Positions 26,116 through 35,165 of a stretch of 64,000 nucleotides of DNA are shown one piece after another (position 1 is the first letter of the stretch; each line of letters begins with the position of its first letter). Source of the DNA: Microthrixaceae bacterium (GTDB taxonomy: Bacteria > Actinomycetota > Acidimicrobiia > Acidimicrobiales > Microtrichaceae). Both the position numbers and the translations under genes were made by a program. A model generated the notes under the pieces. It had not been told where the DNA came from and searched no databases. It saw only the letters and a program-made list of their open reading frames with translations. Location of the stretch: positions 1 through 64,000 of the forward strand of contig JAHRAZ010000023.1 of the NCBI GenBank assembly GCA_020027475.1. The letters run 5' to 3'.

Positions 26116-26149
26116 CCACAAGGTGTATTGATCCCAGTGGGGACTCGAC

Positions 26150-26611
26150 TCAGTCTGATTCGACAGCAGCGAGCAAGTTGGCTGGGGTGTCCTTGGGGCT
26201 GACCTTGTACCAAGCCTCGGCCACCGTGCCTTTTTCGTCGATCAGAAATGCCGACCTGACGATTCCCATGTGCGACTTGCCGTACATTTTCTTCTCGGCC
26301 CACACTCCGTACTTCTCGGCAACCTTGTGCTCCGGATCAGACAGCAGGGGGAACCCGAGTGAGTGCTTCTCGTCGAAGTTGGCCTGCTTGTCCGGCAGGT
26401 CAGGACTGATGCCGATGATTGCCACATCGCCTATGTCCGCAGCGATGTCCCGCAAGCCACAAGCCTGGGTGGTGCACCCAGAGGTGTTGGCCTTCGGATA
26501 GAAAAACACCATCACCTTGCGACCCTTGTATTGCGAAAGCCGTTGCTTCGTGTCGGTCTGATCAGCCAGGTGGAAAGCGGGTGCACGGTCGCCTGATTCG
26601 AGTTTCGCCAT
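26150..26611 (-). CDS. bcp: Thiol peroxidase (peroxiredoxin Q / Bcp)
   Basis: 153-aa thioredoxin-dependent peroxiredoxin that reduces hydroperoxides. The peroxidatic Cys46 and the nearby resolving Cys51 (SGCTTQACGL) match atypical 2-Cys PrxQ. The motif before it is FFYPKANTSGC. A TAGGTT box 6 bases before the ATG predicts a leaderless mRNA. It stands alone, convergent with the small membrane protein gene. Confidence 0.93.
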   Translation of the reverse strand: MAKLESGDRAPAFHLADQTDTKQRLSQYKGRKVMVFFYPKANTSGCTTQACGLRDIAADIGDVAIIGISPDLPDKQANFDEKHSLGFPLLSDPEHKVAEKYGVWAEKKMYGKSHMGIVRSAFLIDEKGTVAEAWYKVSPKDTPANLLAAVESD

Positions 26612-26617
26612 CCCCGG

Positions 26618-26623
26618 AACCTA
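26618..26623 (-). promoter_or_regulatory. Predicted -10 box of bcp
   Basis: TAGGTT on the minus strand, 6 bases before the ATG. Confidence 0.55.
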
Positions 26624-26668
26624 TCAGCCGCCGATTCGACTTCGAGGTGTGTCCCGGTCCGCAAAGGG

Positions 26669-26690
26669 CCCCGGTCCCGCAAGGACGGGG
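26669..26690. other. Imperfect hairpin
   Basis: ccccggtcc-cgcaa-ggacgggg folds into an eight-pair stem with one mismatch. It lies downstream of the HU gene and upstream of bcp; no U-tract follows on either strand, so it is not a clear terminator. Confidence 0.3.
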
Positions 26691-26766
26691 GCGGGAAGGC
26701 GCCCGAAAGCACCTACCCGCTCCGTTTCACAGACATTGGTCCCGGATGCAGCCCGGACCTGACCTG

Positions 26767-26808
26767 TCGCCCTTGGGTTATCGCCCTTGGGTTATCGCCC
26801 TTGGGCTA
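26767..26808. repeat. Three-copy 14-base tandem repeat over the HU stop codon
   Basis: tcgcccttgggtta occurs twice and tcgcccttgggcta once (26767, 26781, 26795). The stop codon of the HU gene is the last three bases of the third unit (26808-26806 on the minus strand), so the other units are new 3' sequence. Confidence 0.85.
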
Positions 26809-27090
26809 TTGCCCGGACTTGGCCCGCTTCTTCAACTTGTTGCCGGCGCTGACCTTTGCAGCGTTGGCTGCGGGCACCTGGATCTCTTCCCCCGTCTGAG
26901 GGTTGCGACCCTTCCGGGCTGCCCGGAAGGTCTGCTCGAACTTCAGGAATCCGGGAATGGTCAGGGTTTCGTTGCCCTTGGCAACGACGTCCCCGGCGAT
27001 TTGCTCGAACTCGTTGAGCACGCTGGTGACGTCGGTTTTCGACACCCCGGTGCGCTGAGCGATGGTCTCCACCAATTCGGTCTTGTTCAT
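26806..27090 (-). CDS. hup: DNA-binding protein HU
   Basis: 94-aa nucleoid protein with the full bacterial HU/IHF fold, N-terminal MNKTELVETIAQRTG, the beta-arm region (FEQTFRAARKGRNPQTGEEI) and the VPAANAAKVSAGNKLK tail. It lacks the long Lys-rich tail of mycobacterial HupB. The ATG at 27090 has an AGAGGA ribosome-binding site. An upstream in-frame extension is rejected. Confidence 0.95.
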   Translation of the reverse strand: MNKTELVETIAQRTGVSKTDVTSVLNEFEQIAGDVVAKGNETLTIPGFLKFEQTFRAARKGRNPQTGEEIQVPAANAAKVSAGNKLKKRAKSGQ

Positions 27091-27166
27091 TGGTCCTCTG
27101 ATCCTTCGGCCGGCACCGATGCCGACGGCTTGTAATGACAACCATGTAACTATCACGAAACTTGGC

Positions 27167-27193
27167 ATTTGTGGCGGCAATCCGCCCACAAAT
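27167..27193 (-). other. Stable hairpin between trpA and the HU gene
   Basis: atttgtggcgg-caat-ccgcccacaaat: an eleven-pair stem with one bulged base and a four-base loop, followed on the minus strand by GCCAAGTTTC. It is about 105 bases past the trpA stop and could be a weak terminator for the trp operon or part of the HU leader. Confidence 0.35.
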
Positions 27194-27298
27194 CCTGACC
27201 CGACCACGCACCGCGCGAATGAGATTTTGGCCCAATCGGCAGGGTTGCGGCCGATCTGGTTCAGTTTCTGCCATCCGCTCTGTCCCGGATTCTCAAGG

Positions 27299-28108
27299 TC
27301 AGGACATCGCCTGGCGGAACTCACCGACTAGTTCACCGACGGCCTCCGGTGAGTTGGTCTCAAGTGCCCTGCGGACCACGGCCGAGCCGATCACCACACC
27401 GTCGGCAACCTCGCACACCTCGGCGGCCTGATCAGGACTGCCGATTCCCACGCCGACAAGAACCGGCTTGTCGGTCATTGCCTTGAGTCGCCTCGCAATC
27501 TCTGAGGAGGTTTCAGCGAGGCTCTCCCGCTCCCCTGTCACGCCCAGCAGGCCGACGGCGTAGACAAATCCCCTGGCGCGCACCACTACCCTTCGGAGGC
27601 GGGCATCAGAGCCTGTCGGAGCGCCCAGCATGATCGTCTCCACGCCTCGGGCATCGGCAGCAGCGCACCAGGGCTCCGATTCCTCCAAGGGAATGTCCGC
27701 CACGATGGCACCGGAAACGCCGCTGACCACGAGGGCGTCTGCAAATCTGTCCCAGCCGAAGCGATACACAAGATTGGCGTATGTCATCACGGCGAGCGGT
27801 ACCCCAACGTCAGCGGTTGACAATTCGTCGAGGACACTTCCGGGAGTGGTGCCGGCCTCGAGGGCACGCCGGCTCGCCTCCTGAATCACCGGACCATCCA
27901 TCACCGGATCCGAGAAGGGAATACCCACCTCGATCGCGTCCGCGCCAGCCGATGCAATCGCTCCAACCGTGGTGACCCAATCACCCAGACCCCCTGTCAT
28001 ATATGGGACAAGCGCCTTTTCGCCCGAATCAATTCGCGACCGCAATGCGCTCTCGAGAGGGCCCGGCCCCGGATCGGTCGGTTGCGATGCCGGCGCTGGT
28101 GAGTTCAC
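27299..28108 (-). CDS. trpA: Tryptophan synthase alpha chain
   Basis: 269-aa TIM-barrel subunit that cleaves indole-3-glycerol phosphate. The catalytic Glu ([18 protein letters not shown]) and Asp ([10 protein letters not shown]) regions and the phosphate loop GVGIGSPDQ are present. The GTG at 28108 overlaps the trpB stop (GTGA), so translation is coupled. A longer upstream in-frame extension lies over trpB and is rejected. Confidence 0.95.
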   Translation of the reverse strand: MNSPAPASQPTDPGPGPLESALRSRIDSGEKALVPYMTGGLGDWVTTVGAIASAGADAIEVGIPFSDPVMDGPVIQEASRRALEAGTTPGSVLDELSTADVGVPLAVMTYANLVYRFGWDRFADALVVSGVSGAIVADIPLEESEPWCAAADARGVETIMLGAPTGSDARLRRVVVRARGFVYAVGLLGVTGERESLAETSSEIARRLKAMTDKPVLVGVGIGSPDQAAEVCEVADGVVIGSAVVRRALETNSPEAVGELVGEFRQAMS

Positions 28109-29298
28109 AGTCGATCCGCCAACACATCCATCATCTGGGCAACGTCCTTGTCTCCCCTGCCAGAGAGGTTGAGCAGCACGCTCTTGCCGTGCAGCCTTTC
28201 GGAATTGGCGACTATCCACGCCAACCCGTGTGCAGATTCAAGGGCGGGGATTATCCCTTCGGTCCGACTCAGCAGAACAAATGCCTCGATCACCTGGGCA
28301 TCAGTTACCGATTCGTAGGTCACCCGGCCGGATTGGCTGAGGAAGGAATGCTCAGGACCCACACCCGGATAATCCAGCCCGGCTGAGATCGATTCGGCCT
28401 CCAGAACCTGTCCGACGTCGTCCTGCAGCAGGAAGCTGTTCATGCCGTGCACGATTCCGGGAACACCGTGTCCAACTGCGGCTCCACCGGCCGGCTCAAC
28501 GCCGACAAGGGAAACCTCGGGGTTGTCCACGAAGCCGGAGAAGATACCGGCGGCGTTGGAGCCGCCCCCCACACATGCCACCACCACGTCGGGCAACTGC
28601 TGATCCAGGGCCAGCAACGACTGTTCCCGGGCCTCGGATCCGAGCACTCGCTGGAGCTCCCGAACCATCCATGGATACGGGTGGGGTCCCATGACCGACC
28701 CCAACAGGTAATAGGAATCCTCCACCGTGGACACCCAGTGGCGCATCGCCTCGTTGACGGCGTCCTTGAGGGTTCGGCTACCACTGTGAGCGGCTGTCAC
28801 TTCTGCGCCGAGCAGGCGCATTCTGAACACGTTTAGTTCCTGGCGGCCCATGTCCACCTCACCCATGTAGATCACACACTCCATGCCCATCAGTGCAGCG
28901 GCAGTGGCGGCGGCCACACCGTGCTGGCCTGCACCGGTCTCCGCAACCAGGCGCGTCTTGCCCATGCGACGCGCCAGGAGGGCCTGACCCAGCACATTGT
29001 TGATCTTGTGTGAACCCGTGTGATTCAAGTCCTCACGTTTGAGGAGGATCCGGCACCCCAACTCCGCGGACAACCGGTGGCATTCGGTCAGCGGGCTGGG
29101 TCTTCCCGCGTATTCGGTGAGCAGGTGATCCAGTTCGGAGCGGAACTCAGGGTCACCCCAAGCAGCCCGGAACTCCTCTTCCAGCTCAATCAGGGCGGGC
29201 ATCAGGGTCTCGGGCACGTAGCGGCCACCGAAATCACCGAAACGCCCACCGGCGTCAGGCTCTCCCATGACTGGTTTCTGGTGAGCATCATCGGACAC
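28105..29298 (-). CDS. trpB: Tryptophan synthase beta chain
   Basis: 397-aa PLP enzyme that joins indole and serine. The PLP lysine lies in [18 protein letters not shown] is at the N-terminus and GGGSNAAG binds the phosphate. The GTG start at 29298 is preceded by TACCTT six bases upstream, so trpBA may also have its own leaderless promoter inside the cluster. An ATG 10 codons in is an alternative start. Confidence 0.96.
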   Translation of the reverse strand: MSDDAHQKPVMGEPDAGGRFGDFGGRYVPETLMPALIELEEEFRAAWGDPEFRSELDHLLTEYAGRPSPLTECHRLSAELGCRILLKREDLNHTGSHKINNVLGQALLARRMGKTRLVAETGAGQHGVAAATAAALMGMECVIYMGEVDMGRQELNVFRMRLLGAEVTAAHSGSRTLKDAVNEAMRHWVSTVEDSYYLLGSVMGPHPYPWMVRELQRVLGSEAREQSLLALDQQLPDVVVACVGGGSNAAGIFSGFVDNPEVSLVGVEPAGGAAVGHGVPGIVHGMNSFLLQDDVGQVLEAESISAGLDYPGVGPEHSFLSQSGRVTYESVTDAQVIEAFVLLSRTEGIIPALESAHGLAWIVANSERLHGKSVLLNLSGRGDKDVAQMMDVLADRL

Positions 29299-29304
29299 GC
29301 TGCC

Positions 29305-29310
29305 AAGGTA
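29305..29310 (-). promoter_or_regulatory. Predicted -10 box of trpB
   Basis: TACCTT on the minus strand, six bases before the trpB GTG, inside the 111-base gap after trpF. Confidence 0.5.
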
Positions 29311-29409
29311 GTTCCTTCGTCTGTGCGCGCCTGCAACAGTTTTCCGCTCACCGACTCGGCGGTCGGTCTGCGGCTGTGGGCGGCAGTCACACCTCTGGCA
29401 GCGGCCGGA

Positions 29410-30081
29410 TCAATCTCCGTCGAGTGACCAATCGAACGGGTCCGGACCGAGGTCGGCCAGATCCCCGACAGGCGCAGCGGCATCGCGGGCTGCCTTTATG
29501 AAGGCGTGGACACGCAACGGGTGCTTCCGCTGCGGATCTCCGGGCACCTCCACACCCGTTGACACGTCCACACCCCAGGGCTGCACTCGCTGGACCGCTT
29601 CAGCGACGTTCTCGGGTGTGAGTCCTCCGGCGAGGATCACCCTCTGAGTCACTGGTAGATCAGCCACCAGATTCCAGTCGAACACACTGCCCGAGCCCGG
29701 CGCCGGTGAATCCAGCAGCACGGCATCGGCACCGTATTCACCGATGTGTTCCAGTCCGGGATCACCTGCTGGGAACGCGACGAAGAGGATCTTCGCGGTG
29801 TTGCGCACGAGCTGGGCATCGCCGGGGGTTTCGTGGCCGTGCAGTTGGGCACCGGTGAGTCCGGCCGCGAGAACCGTTTCGTTGACTTCCTCGGGTGACT
29901 GATCGCGAAACACACCGATGGTGTGAACATCCGGGGGAAGTCGCTTGACGATGTCGCGCACCGTGCCCACACTCACCTGGCGATCACTCGGCGCAAAGAG
30001 GAATCCGAGCATGTCCGCGCCAAGACCGACCGCCATGAGCGCATCTTCCTCATTCGTGATCCCGCAGATCTTGATCTTCAT
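29410..30081 (-). CDS. trpF: Phosphoribosylanthranilate isomerase
   Basis: 223-aa TIM barrel for the third Trp step. KIKICGIT and the acid residue in LLDSPAPGSGSVFDW are typical. The ATG at 30081 follows a GGAG site. Because a dedicated trpF is present, the HisA here need not double as TrpF, unlike in the many actinobacteria that use bifunctional PriA. Confidence 0.93.
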   Translation of the reverse strand: MKIKICGITNEEDALMAVGLGADMLGFLFAPSDRQVSVGTVRDIVKRLPPDVHTIGVFRDQSPEEVNETVLAAGLTGAQLHGHETPGDAQLVRNTAKILFVAFPAGDPGLEHIGEYGADAVLLDSPAPGSGSVFDWNLVADLPVTQRVILAGGLTPENVAEAVQRVQPWGVDVSTGVEVPGDPQRKHPLRVHAFIKAARDAAAPVGDLADLGPDPFDWSLDGD

Positions 30082-30106
30082 CACTACTCCGTGTTTCCCC
30101 AAGACG

Positions 30107-30892
30107 TTAGTGGCGTGGCACGAGCAGATCGTTGAGGGCATCGGATGGGTCCTCTGCGGTCACCAGGTGCTCTCCGACGAGCACAGCGTGGTACCCCGCG
30201 GCGGCAAGTGCACTCGCATCGGCAGGGCCACGGACACCGGATTCTGCAACCTTGACCGCGGTGTCGGGTATCTCTCTTGCCACCCTCACGGCGCGCTCCT
30301 GATCCACCTGGAATGTGAGCAGGTCCCGTTGGTTCACACCAATCAACGAGCCTGATGTCTGGTTCAGGGCACGCTGCAGCTCAGCTTCGTCGTGAACTTC
30401 GATCAGGGCATCCATGCCCAGCTCACCGGCCAAGGCCGCGAAGTCCGCCAGTTCGGCGTCATCGAGTGCTGCCACGATCAACAACACGCAGTCAGCGCCC
30501 ATGATGCGGGCATCAACAACATCGTTGGCCGACACCGTGAAGTCCTTCCGGATAATCGGCAAGGCCACGGCCTCCCGAGCAGAACGCAGATCGCGCACCG
30601 AACCACCGAAGAAGTCCTCATCGGTGAGGACGGACACACAACTCGCCCCGGCGTGTTCGTAGGTTCGTGCAAGCCCCGCCGGATCAAGGTCCACGAACAG
30701 ATCGCCTCTGGAGGGAGAGCGACGCTTCACCTCTGCAATCACGCGCAGGTTGTTCCCGGGCGCCAGGCTTGCCGCAAACCCACGCGGGGAGCCTGATTCG
30801 GCGGACTTGGTGATCAGGGAATCCAGGGATCGACCGTCGCGTGATGACACTTCCCGGTGCGACAGAAGAATCTTGTCCAGGTAGGTGCCCAT
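30107..30892 (-). CDS. trpC: Indole-3-glycerol phosphate synthase
   Basis: 261-aa TIM barrel that closes the indole ring. VIAEVKRRSPSRGD (catalytic Lys), VLTDEDFFGGS, RKDFTV and VAESGV motifs are present. Its ATG overlaps the ygfZ stop by one base (TGATG), so the two are translated in tandem. Confidence 0.96.
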   Translation of the reverse strand: MGTYLDKILLSHREVSSRDGRSLDSLITKSAESGSPRGFAASLAPGNNLRVIAEVKRRSPSRGDLFVDLDPAGLARTYEHAGASCVSVLTDEDFFGGSVRDLRSAREAVALPIIRKDFTVSANDVVDARIMGADCVLLIVAALDDAELADFAALAGELGMDALIEVHDEAELQRALNQTSGSLIGVNQRDLLTFQVDQERAVRVAREIPDTAVKVAESGVRGPADASALAAAGYHAVLVGEHLVTAEDPSDALNDLLVPRH

Positions 30893-31821
30893 CAGGGGGA
30901 TCCGGCCTCCTCGCCTCCGGACAGCTTCACCTCTTCGCCTCCGGGGGACCCGAGGTCCGGGATTTCGGGGAACAGTTCGCCTTCGTCGGAAACGGCTCGG
31001 GCCACGAACGCCAGAGCCACTCGTTCCCCCGAGCGGGGATCAGTGGCGGCACTTGTGACCACCGCATCGGGACGAACTCCCTTGGCAGACCCCTGAACGA
31101 ACAGTTTCGCTCCGGGGACGATTCGTTGCGCCGCCGTGCTCTGGGATTCAAACGAGAGGAAGCTGAGGCGGCGCGGGGCATTGCCTCCGCGGCTGTGCAC
31201 GCGAGCTGTCAGTTCCTGACCCACGTAACAACCCTTGTCGAAACTCACTGCCGCGGTGATCAACCACGATCCGATCTCGGCCGGAATTGTCGACTCCGTG
31301 ATCTCCGCGCCCTGGACCGGCCACCCGGCCCGAATTCGCAATACTTCAAGCAGTTCGACATCGGCGGGTTCTGCGGAATCGGGCAACCTGACATCGGGGC
31401 CGAGCAGATCAAGGCCCTCCACTGCGGGCCACAGACCGAGTCCCATGAGTTCCGCGCCGCTGTCATCGACATCGACCGCTGTTGCTCCGTCACCCCGCAG
31501 CGCAACAGCGCCCCAATCGAGTTGGCTGATGGTGGCGTCGGTGCGGAGCAGGAATCGCGCCAACCTGGTTGCCACCGCCGGACCGTGACCGGCATCGGTG
31601 TCGAGCACGAATTGGGTCTCGTCGGTTCGCCAAACCCGCAGCAGGGCTTCCATCTTGCCACTCGGTGCCAGAAGCAATGCCAGTGCGGATTGTCCGATCT
31701 CGAGGGCCTCAACATCAGCAGACAGTTGACCCTGAAGGTATGCCGCCGCGTCCGGTCCCTTCACCAACAACACGTCTCGCGGCCATCGGGCACCTACCAC
31801 CGGGATTGCCAACTCGCTCAT
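30892..31821 (-). CDS. ygfZ: YgfZ/GcvT-like folate-binding protein
   Basis: 309-aa protein of the YgfZ group, which supports Fe-S cluster assembly or repair, probably with tetrahydrofolate. The signature KGCYVGQE is present in the middle domain, and a barrel-like C-terminal domain follows. It sits inside the trp operon between trpE and trpC, overlapping both by 1 to 4 bases, so it must be co-expressed with them; the reason is unclear. Confidence 0.85.
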   Translation of the reverse strand: MSELAIPVVGARWPRDVLLVKGPDAAAYLQGQLSADVEALEIGQSALALLLAPSGKMEALLRVWRTDETQFVLDTDAGHGPAVATRLARFLLRTDATISQLDWGAVALRGDGATAVDVDDSGAELMGLGLWPAVEGLDLLGPDVRLPDSAEPADVELLEVLRIRAGWPVQGAEITESTIPAEIGSWLITAAVSFDKGCYVGQELTARVHSRGGNAPRRLSFLSFESQSTAAQRIVPGAKLFVQGSAKGVRPDAVVTSAATDPRSGERVALAFVARAVSDEGELFPEIPDLGSPGGEEVKLSGGEEAGSP

Positions 31822-33494
31822 TCCTGAACCTTGCCTTCTGGGCCTTGTGTGCCTTCTGTGTTCTCTGGGCTACCGCCGCAAGACACCACCTTTGATTCCT
31901 GGTGCAGCGCTGAATCTTGGCGCGCCGCGAGGGCCATCGCCCTTCTCTGGGCAGTCATCACCTCGGCCGCGGGTATTGCCGACAGCAATGCCCTGGCCTT
32001 GTTGCGGGTTTCCAGTTCTTCGTCCTGGGGAACCGAATCGGCCACAACTCCTGCACCCGCCTGCACCGATGCCCTCCGCACACCGTTGCGGGCGTCGGTG
32101 TCCACGACCATCGTCCGGATCGCAATCGCGGTGTCGATGTTGCCGGAGAAGTCCAGGTAACCCACCACTCCGGCGTACGGGCCCCGGCGGATTGGCTCGA
32201 GATCATCGATGATCTCCATCGCACGCACCTTCGGTGCACCCGATACGGTTCCGGCCGGCAACGTGGCCCGCAGCACATCGATTGCACTCTGGCCCTCGGC
32301 CTTGACCCCGGACACCTGTGACGTCAGGTGCATCACATGGCTGAATCGCTCCAGGGTCATGAGTTCATCCACCTTGGCGGTCCCGAACTCCACGACACGC
32401 CCGACATCATTTCGAGCCAAGTCCACCAACATGATGTGCTCGGCCCGCTCCTTCGGGTGTTCCCTGAGCTCAGCAGCCAACCTGCGGTCATGCTCGTCGG
32501 TCAGGCCCCGGAATCTGGTTCCCGCGATCGGACGTGAGATCACCCGGCCATCGAGCAGTTGCACCATGGGTTCAGGGGAACAACCAACCAGCGTCAACTC
32601 GGGTTCCCTCACGTAATACATATACGGCGAGGGATTGATCTGGCGCAGCACGCGGTACACATCAAGCGGATCACAGGTGAGGTCGACGTCGAATCGCTGC
32701 GACAGCACACTCTGGAAGATGTCACCGGAGCGGATGAATTCCTTGGCAACCTCCACGGCTGTCTCGTATTGGCCACCCGCCATGGACGACTTCACCCGCG
32801 CAGGCATTTCCTGTGAATCGGGAGGGGTTACCAGCGGCTCATCGAGAGGCCGCGCTCCATCCACTGCCATTCGGTCCAGTCGGCCAACTGCGTCGTCATA
32901 GGCGGCGTCCACGGCCTCCAGCGGAGCATCGGCCGCCACGAACGCGTTGGCCACGAGAGTCACTTGCTGATTCCAGTGATCGTACGCAGCCAACTCGCCG
33001 ATCACCGACAACACGGCATCGGGCCAACCTCGATCACCCGAAGGTGCATTCGGAAGGTCTTCGATTTCCCTGACCACGTCATAGCCGAGAAAACCCACCA
33101 CGCCGCTGTGCAGGGGCGGCAGATCGTCGGCCTGCGGAATTTCGAAATACTCAAGAAGGACTTCCAGGGTTGCGAGAATCCCCTCCGACAATGGCAATCC
33201 GGCCGGCAAATCGCCCTCGGTTGTGACAGTTCCGAGCCTCGAAACGATTCGAGCCCGCGGATTGCGCCCCACAAACGACCAGCGGCTCCACCGCCCGCCC
33301 TGATCCACGGATTCGAGGAGGAATCCCGGAATACCTCCTCCGTCATTGCCACACAGGCGCATGAACGCCGCCACCGGCGAGGTCAGGTCGGCCAACAGCG
33401 TTCGGTGAACGGGAACCACGCGCTGCGTGGCCACCAATTCGTGGAAGGTTGCCCTGTCAGGGGTGGCCGCCGACTCGTGGCCGATCCCGGTCAT
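31818..33494 (-). CDS. trpE: Anthranilate synthase component I
   Basis: 558-aa chorismate-using subunit. The tryptophan feedback site FLLES lies in the N-terminal half, and the catalytic C-terminus has SPEPM, GTRFRG, HIMLVDLARND and AGAGVVADS. The ATG at 33494 follows hisI by 8 bases; a longer in-frame ORF would overlap hisI. The last about 20 residues are low-complexity. The glutaminase partner trpG is not in the window. Confidence 0.95.
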   Translation of the reverse strand: MTGIGHESAATPDRATFHELVATQRVVPVHRTLLADLTSPVAAFMRLCGNDGGGIPGFLLESVDQGGRWSRWSFVGRNPRARIVSRLGTVTTEGDLPAGLPLSEGILATLEVLLEYFEIPQADDLPPLHSGVVGFLGYDVVREIEDLPNAPSGDRGWPDAVLSVIGELAAYDHWNQQVTLVANAFVAADAPLEAVDAAYDDAVGRLDRMAVDGARPLDEPLVTPPDSQEMPARVKSSMAGGQYETAVEVAKEFIRSGDIFQSVLSQRFDVDLTCDPLDVYRVLRQINPSPYMYYVREPELTLVGCSPEPMVQLLDGRVISRPIAGTRFRGLTDEHDRRLAAELREHPKERAEHIMLVDLARNDVGRVVEFGTAKVDELMTLERFSHVMHLTSQVSGVKAEGQSAIDVLRATLPAGTVSGAPKVRAMEIIDDLEPIRRGPYAGVVGYLDFSGNIDTAIAIRTMVVDTDARNGVRRASVQAGAGVVADSVPQDEELETRNKARALLSAIPAAEVMTAQRRAMALAARQDSALHQESKVVSCGGSPENTEGTQGPEGKVQE

Positions 33495-33502
33495 GTGAAC
33501 CG

Positions 33503-33907
33503 TCAGGTGGGCCCGGGCGAATCCGCACTGGACTCGTCGGTGCCAAATTGGGAGAAGAAGCAACTGTATGAACCCGTGTGGCACGCGCCCTTGCCCTCTT
33601 GTTCCACCATGAACAACAAGGTGTCACCATCGCAGTCATAGTGGGCTGAGCGGATGAACTGCCGGTCACCGGAAGTATCACCCTTGCGCCAAACCTCCTG
33701 GCGGCTACGCGACCAGAAGACCGTGCGGCCCTGATCGAGGCTCATGCGCAGCGTTTCAGCGTTCATCCACGCCATCATCAGCACGGCGCGCGTACTGCGA
33801 TCCTGAACGATTGCCGCAACCAATCCGTCGCCGTTGTACTTGACCTTGGAGAGGTCGGACTCACGCACTCCGATTGGTGTGGCAACTGATGATTCTGATG
33901 AGGGCAT
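33503..33907 (-). CDS. hisI: Phosphoribosyl-AMP cyclohydrolase
   Basis: 134-aa zinc enzyme of the third His step. AWMN, the [14 protein letters not shown] metal site and [12 protein letters not shown] are clear. The start ATG is 8 bases after TAGGAT. It is not with the his operon but heads the trp cluster, 2 kb away from hisF. Confidence 0.93.
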   Translation of the reverse strand: MPSSESSVATPIGVRESDLSKVKYNGDGLVAAIVQDRSTRAVLMMAWMNAETLRMSLDQGRTVFWSRSRQEVWRKGDTSGDRQFIRSAHYDCDGDTLLFMVEQEGKGACHTGSYSCFFSQFGTDESSADSPGPT

Positions 33908-33915
33908 GCCCGGAC

Positions 33916-33921
33916 ATCCTA
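33916..33921 (-). promoter_or_regulatory. Predicted -10 box of the hisI-trp cluster
   Basis: TAGGAT on the minus strand, 8 bases before the hisI ATG; it would drive hisI-trpE-ygfZ-trpC and perhaps the rest. Confidence 0.5.
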
Positions 33922-33968
33922 CGGCTCCGCCCATCGGCATCCCCAACCAGTTACGCCATGTTCGGCGA

Positions 33969-34361
33969 CTAGAGGTACAAGCCGGTGTGACCCTCTTCAA
34001 GGCGCTCCGAAGCCACGGCATGCAGGTCTCGTTCGCGCAACGTGATGAACGTCTCGCCGCCAACCTCCACTTCGTAGACGTCTTCATGGTTGAAGAGGAC
34101 CTGATCCCCCTCCTGTACCGATCGGACATTCGGACCCGCGGCGCGGACCGCCGCCCATGTCAGTCGTTTGCCGAGCTGAGCGGTGGCCGGAATCACGATT
34201 CCGCCGCTGGACCGCCGCTCCATCTCGGAGTCATCAACCTGGACCAGAATGCGGTCGCTCAGCATCTCCACCGGAATCTTGTCAGCGCGTCCCATGCGCT
34301 GGACCGAATCTGACTCTGGCTTGGGTTCCGCAGACGTGCTCACTGCCACCGATTCTGGCAT
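33969..34361 (-). CDS. GroES-like co-chaperonin
   Basis: 130-aa protein with the GroES fold. [23 protein letters not shown] contains the mobile-loop region, and [31 protein letters not shown] is the C-terminal half. It has about 35 extra N-terminal residues (Ser/Glu-rich), which are unusual for a 10-kDa chaperonin. No groL lies nearby. A shorter start at an internal ATG (about 23 codons in) is possible. Confidence 0.75.
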   Translation of the reverse strand: MPESVAVSTSAEPKPESDSVQRMGRADKIPVEMLSDRILVQVDDSEMERRSSGGIVIPATAQLGKRLTWAAVRAAGPNVRSVQEGDQVLFNHEDVYEVEVGGETFITLRERDLHAVASERLEEGHTGLYL

Positions 34362-34364
34362 GGA

Positions 34365-35165
34365 CTACCGTCGATCGGCCAAGAACGGGTATTTGGACCG
34401 AACCTCGGAAACGGTTCCGGCGTCGAGCACTGCATGCAGAATCGTCTCCTGTGCGCCGGCTCCGTCCGACACCACCTCGCCCAACGGATCAACGATGAGG
34501 GAGTCTCCCGAATACTCCACGTTTCCCCCGAGGCCCACCCTGTTTGCGCCGACCACCCAAGCCTGATTCTCGATCGCCCGGGCAATCAGCAGGGAACGCC
34601 AGTGTGCAATGCGCACCGCGGGCCAATTGGCGATCACCACGTAGGCATCGGTGTCAGGGGCAAGCGCCCAGAAGTCGTCGGCGAAACGAAGGTCGTAACA
34701 GATGAAAAAGCTGATCCGGACTCCCCAGATCTCCACGTTGAGGAATCCATTCCCCGCCGAGATCCGTTGGTCTTCTCCCGAATATGAGAAGAGGTGTCGT
34801 TTGGCGTAACGCTGAACCGAGCCGTCGGATTGGGCAACAACGGCCACATTCGAAGGCAGGCCGCCCCCGGTGGAGCGTTCGCATATTGATCCCACGAGTG
34901 TGATTCCATGCTCGTGAGCCAACTCCGCGAGAAATGTGGAGGTCTCTCCGCCCTCGGGCTCCGCGATCAATTCGGTGTTGGCCGTGAATCCGGTGGCGAA
35001 CATCTCGGTGAGCACTATCAATTCGGCACCCGAGCGCGCCGCAGCGACGATCTCGGGGCGGAGGCGGGCGCGGGTGGCCTTGGCGTCCTCGAAGGTGATG
35101 TCGTGTTGAAGAACAGCGACCGGAAGTCGTCCTATTGTGATGACTGTGACGGTAGTTCCCCTGAA
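34365..35165 (-). CDS. Carbon-nitrogen hydrolase (nitrilase family, omega-amidase-like)
   Basis: About 260 aa with the nitrilase Glu-Lys-Cys triad: E in LTEMFATGF, K in AKRHLF, C in FFICYDLRF. The ICYDLRF form is closest to omega-amidase YafV-type enzymes. The start is uncertain: GTG at 35165 is given, but a TACCGT box on this strand points to a non-standard ATC start at 35141, and the family start fits that place. See findings. Confidence 0.85.
   Translation of the reverse strand, partial: FRGTTVTVITIGRLPVAVLQHDITFEDAKATRARLRPEIVAAARSGAELIVLTEMFATGFTANTELIAEPEGGETSTFLAELAHEHGITLVGSICERSTGGGLPSNVAVVAQSDGSVQRYAKRHLFSYSGEDQRISAGNGFLNVEIWGVRISFFICYDLRFADDFWALAPDTDAYVVIANWPAVRIAHWRSLLIARAIENQAWVVGANRVGLGGNVEYSGDSLIVDPLGEVVSDGAGAQETILHAVLDAGTVSEVRSKYPFLADRR
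35133..35154. promoter_or_regulatory. Interlocked divergent promoters
   Basis: TATTGT (35133-35138, plus strand) lies 7 bases before GTG 35146; TACCGT (35154-35149, minus strand) lies 7 bases before ATC 35141. Each promoter lies inside the start of the other gene, so the two mRNAs would diverge without overlapping. Confidence 0.45.

Noticed and set aside
26612-26805. Riboswitch or small RNA gene downstream of the HU gene
   Set aside because: Only a short imperfect hairpin and tandem repeats are visible; no known riboswitch core was recognised.
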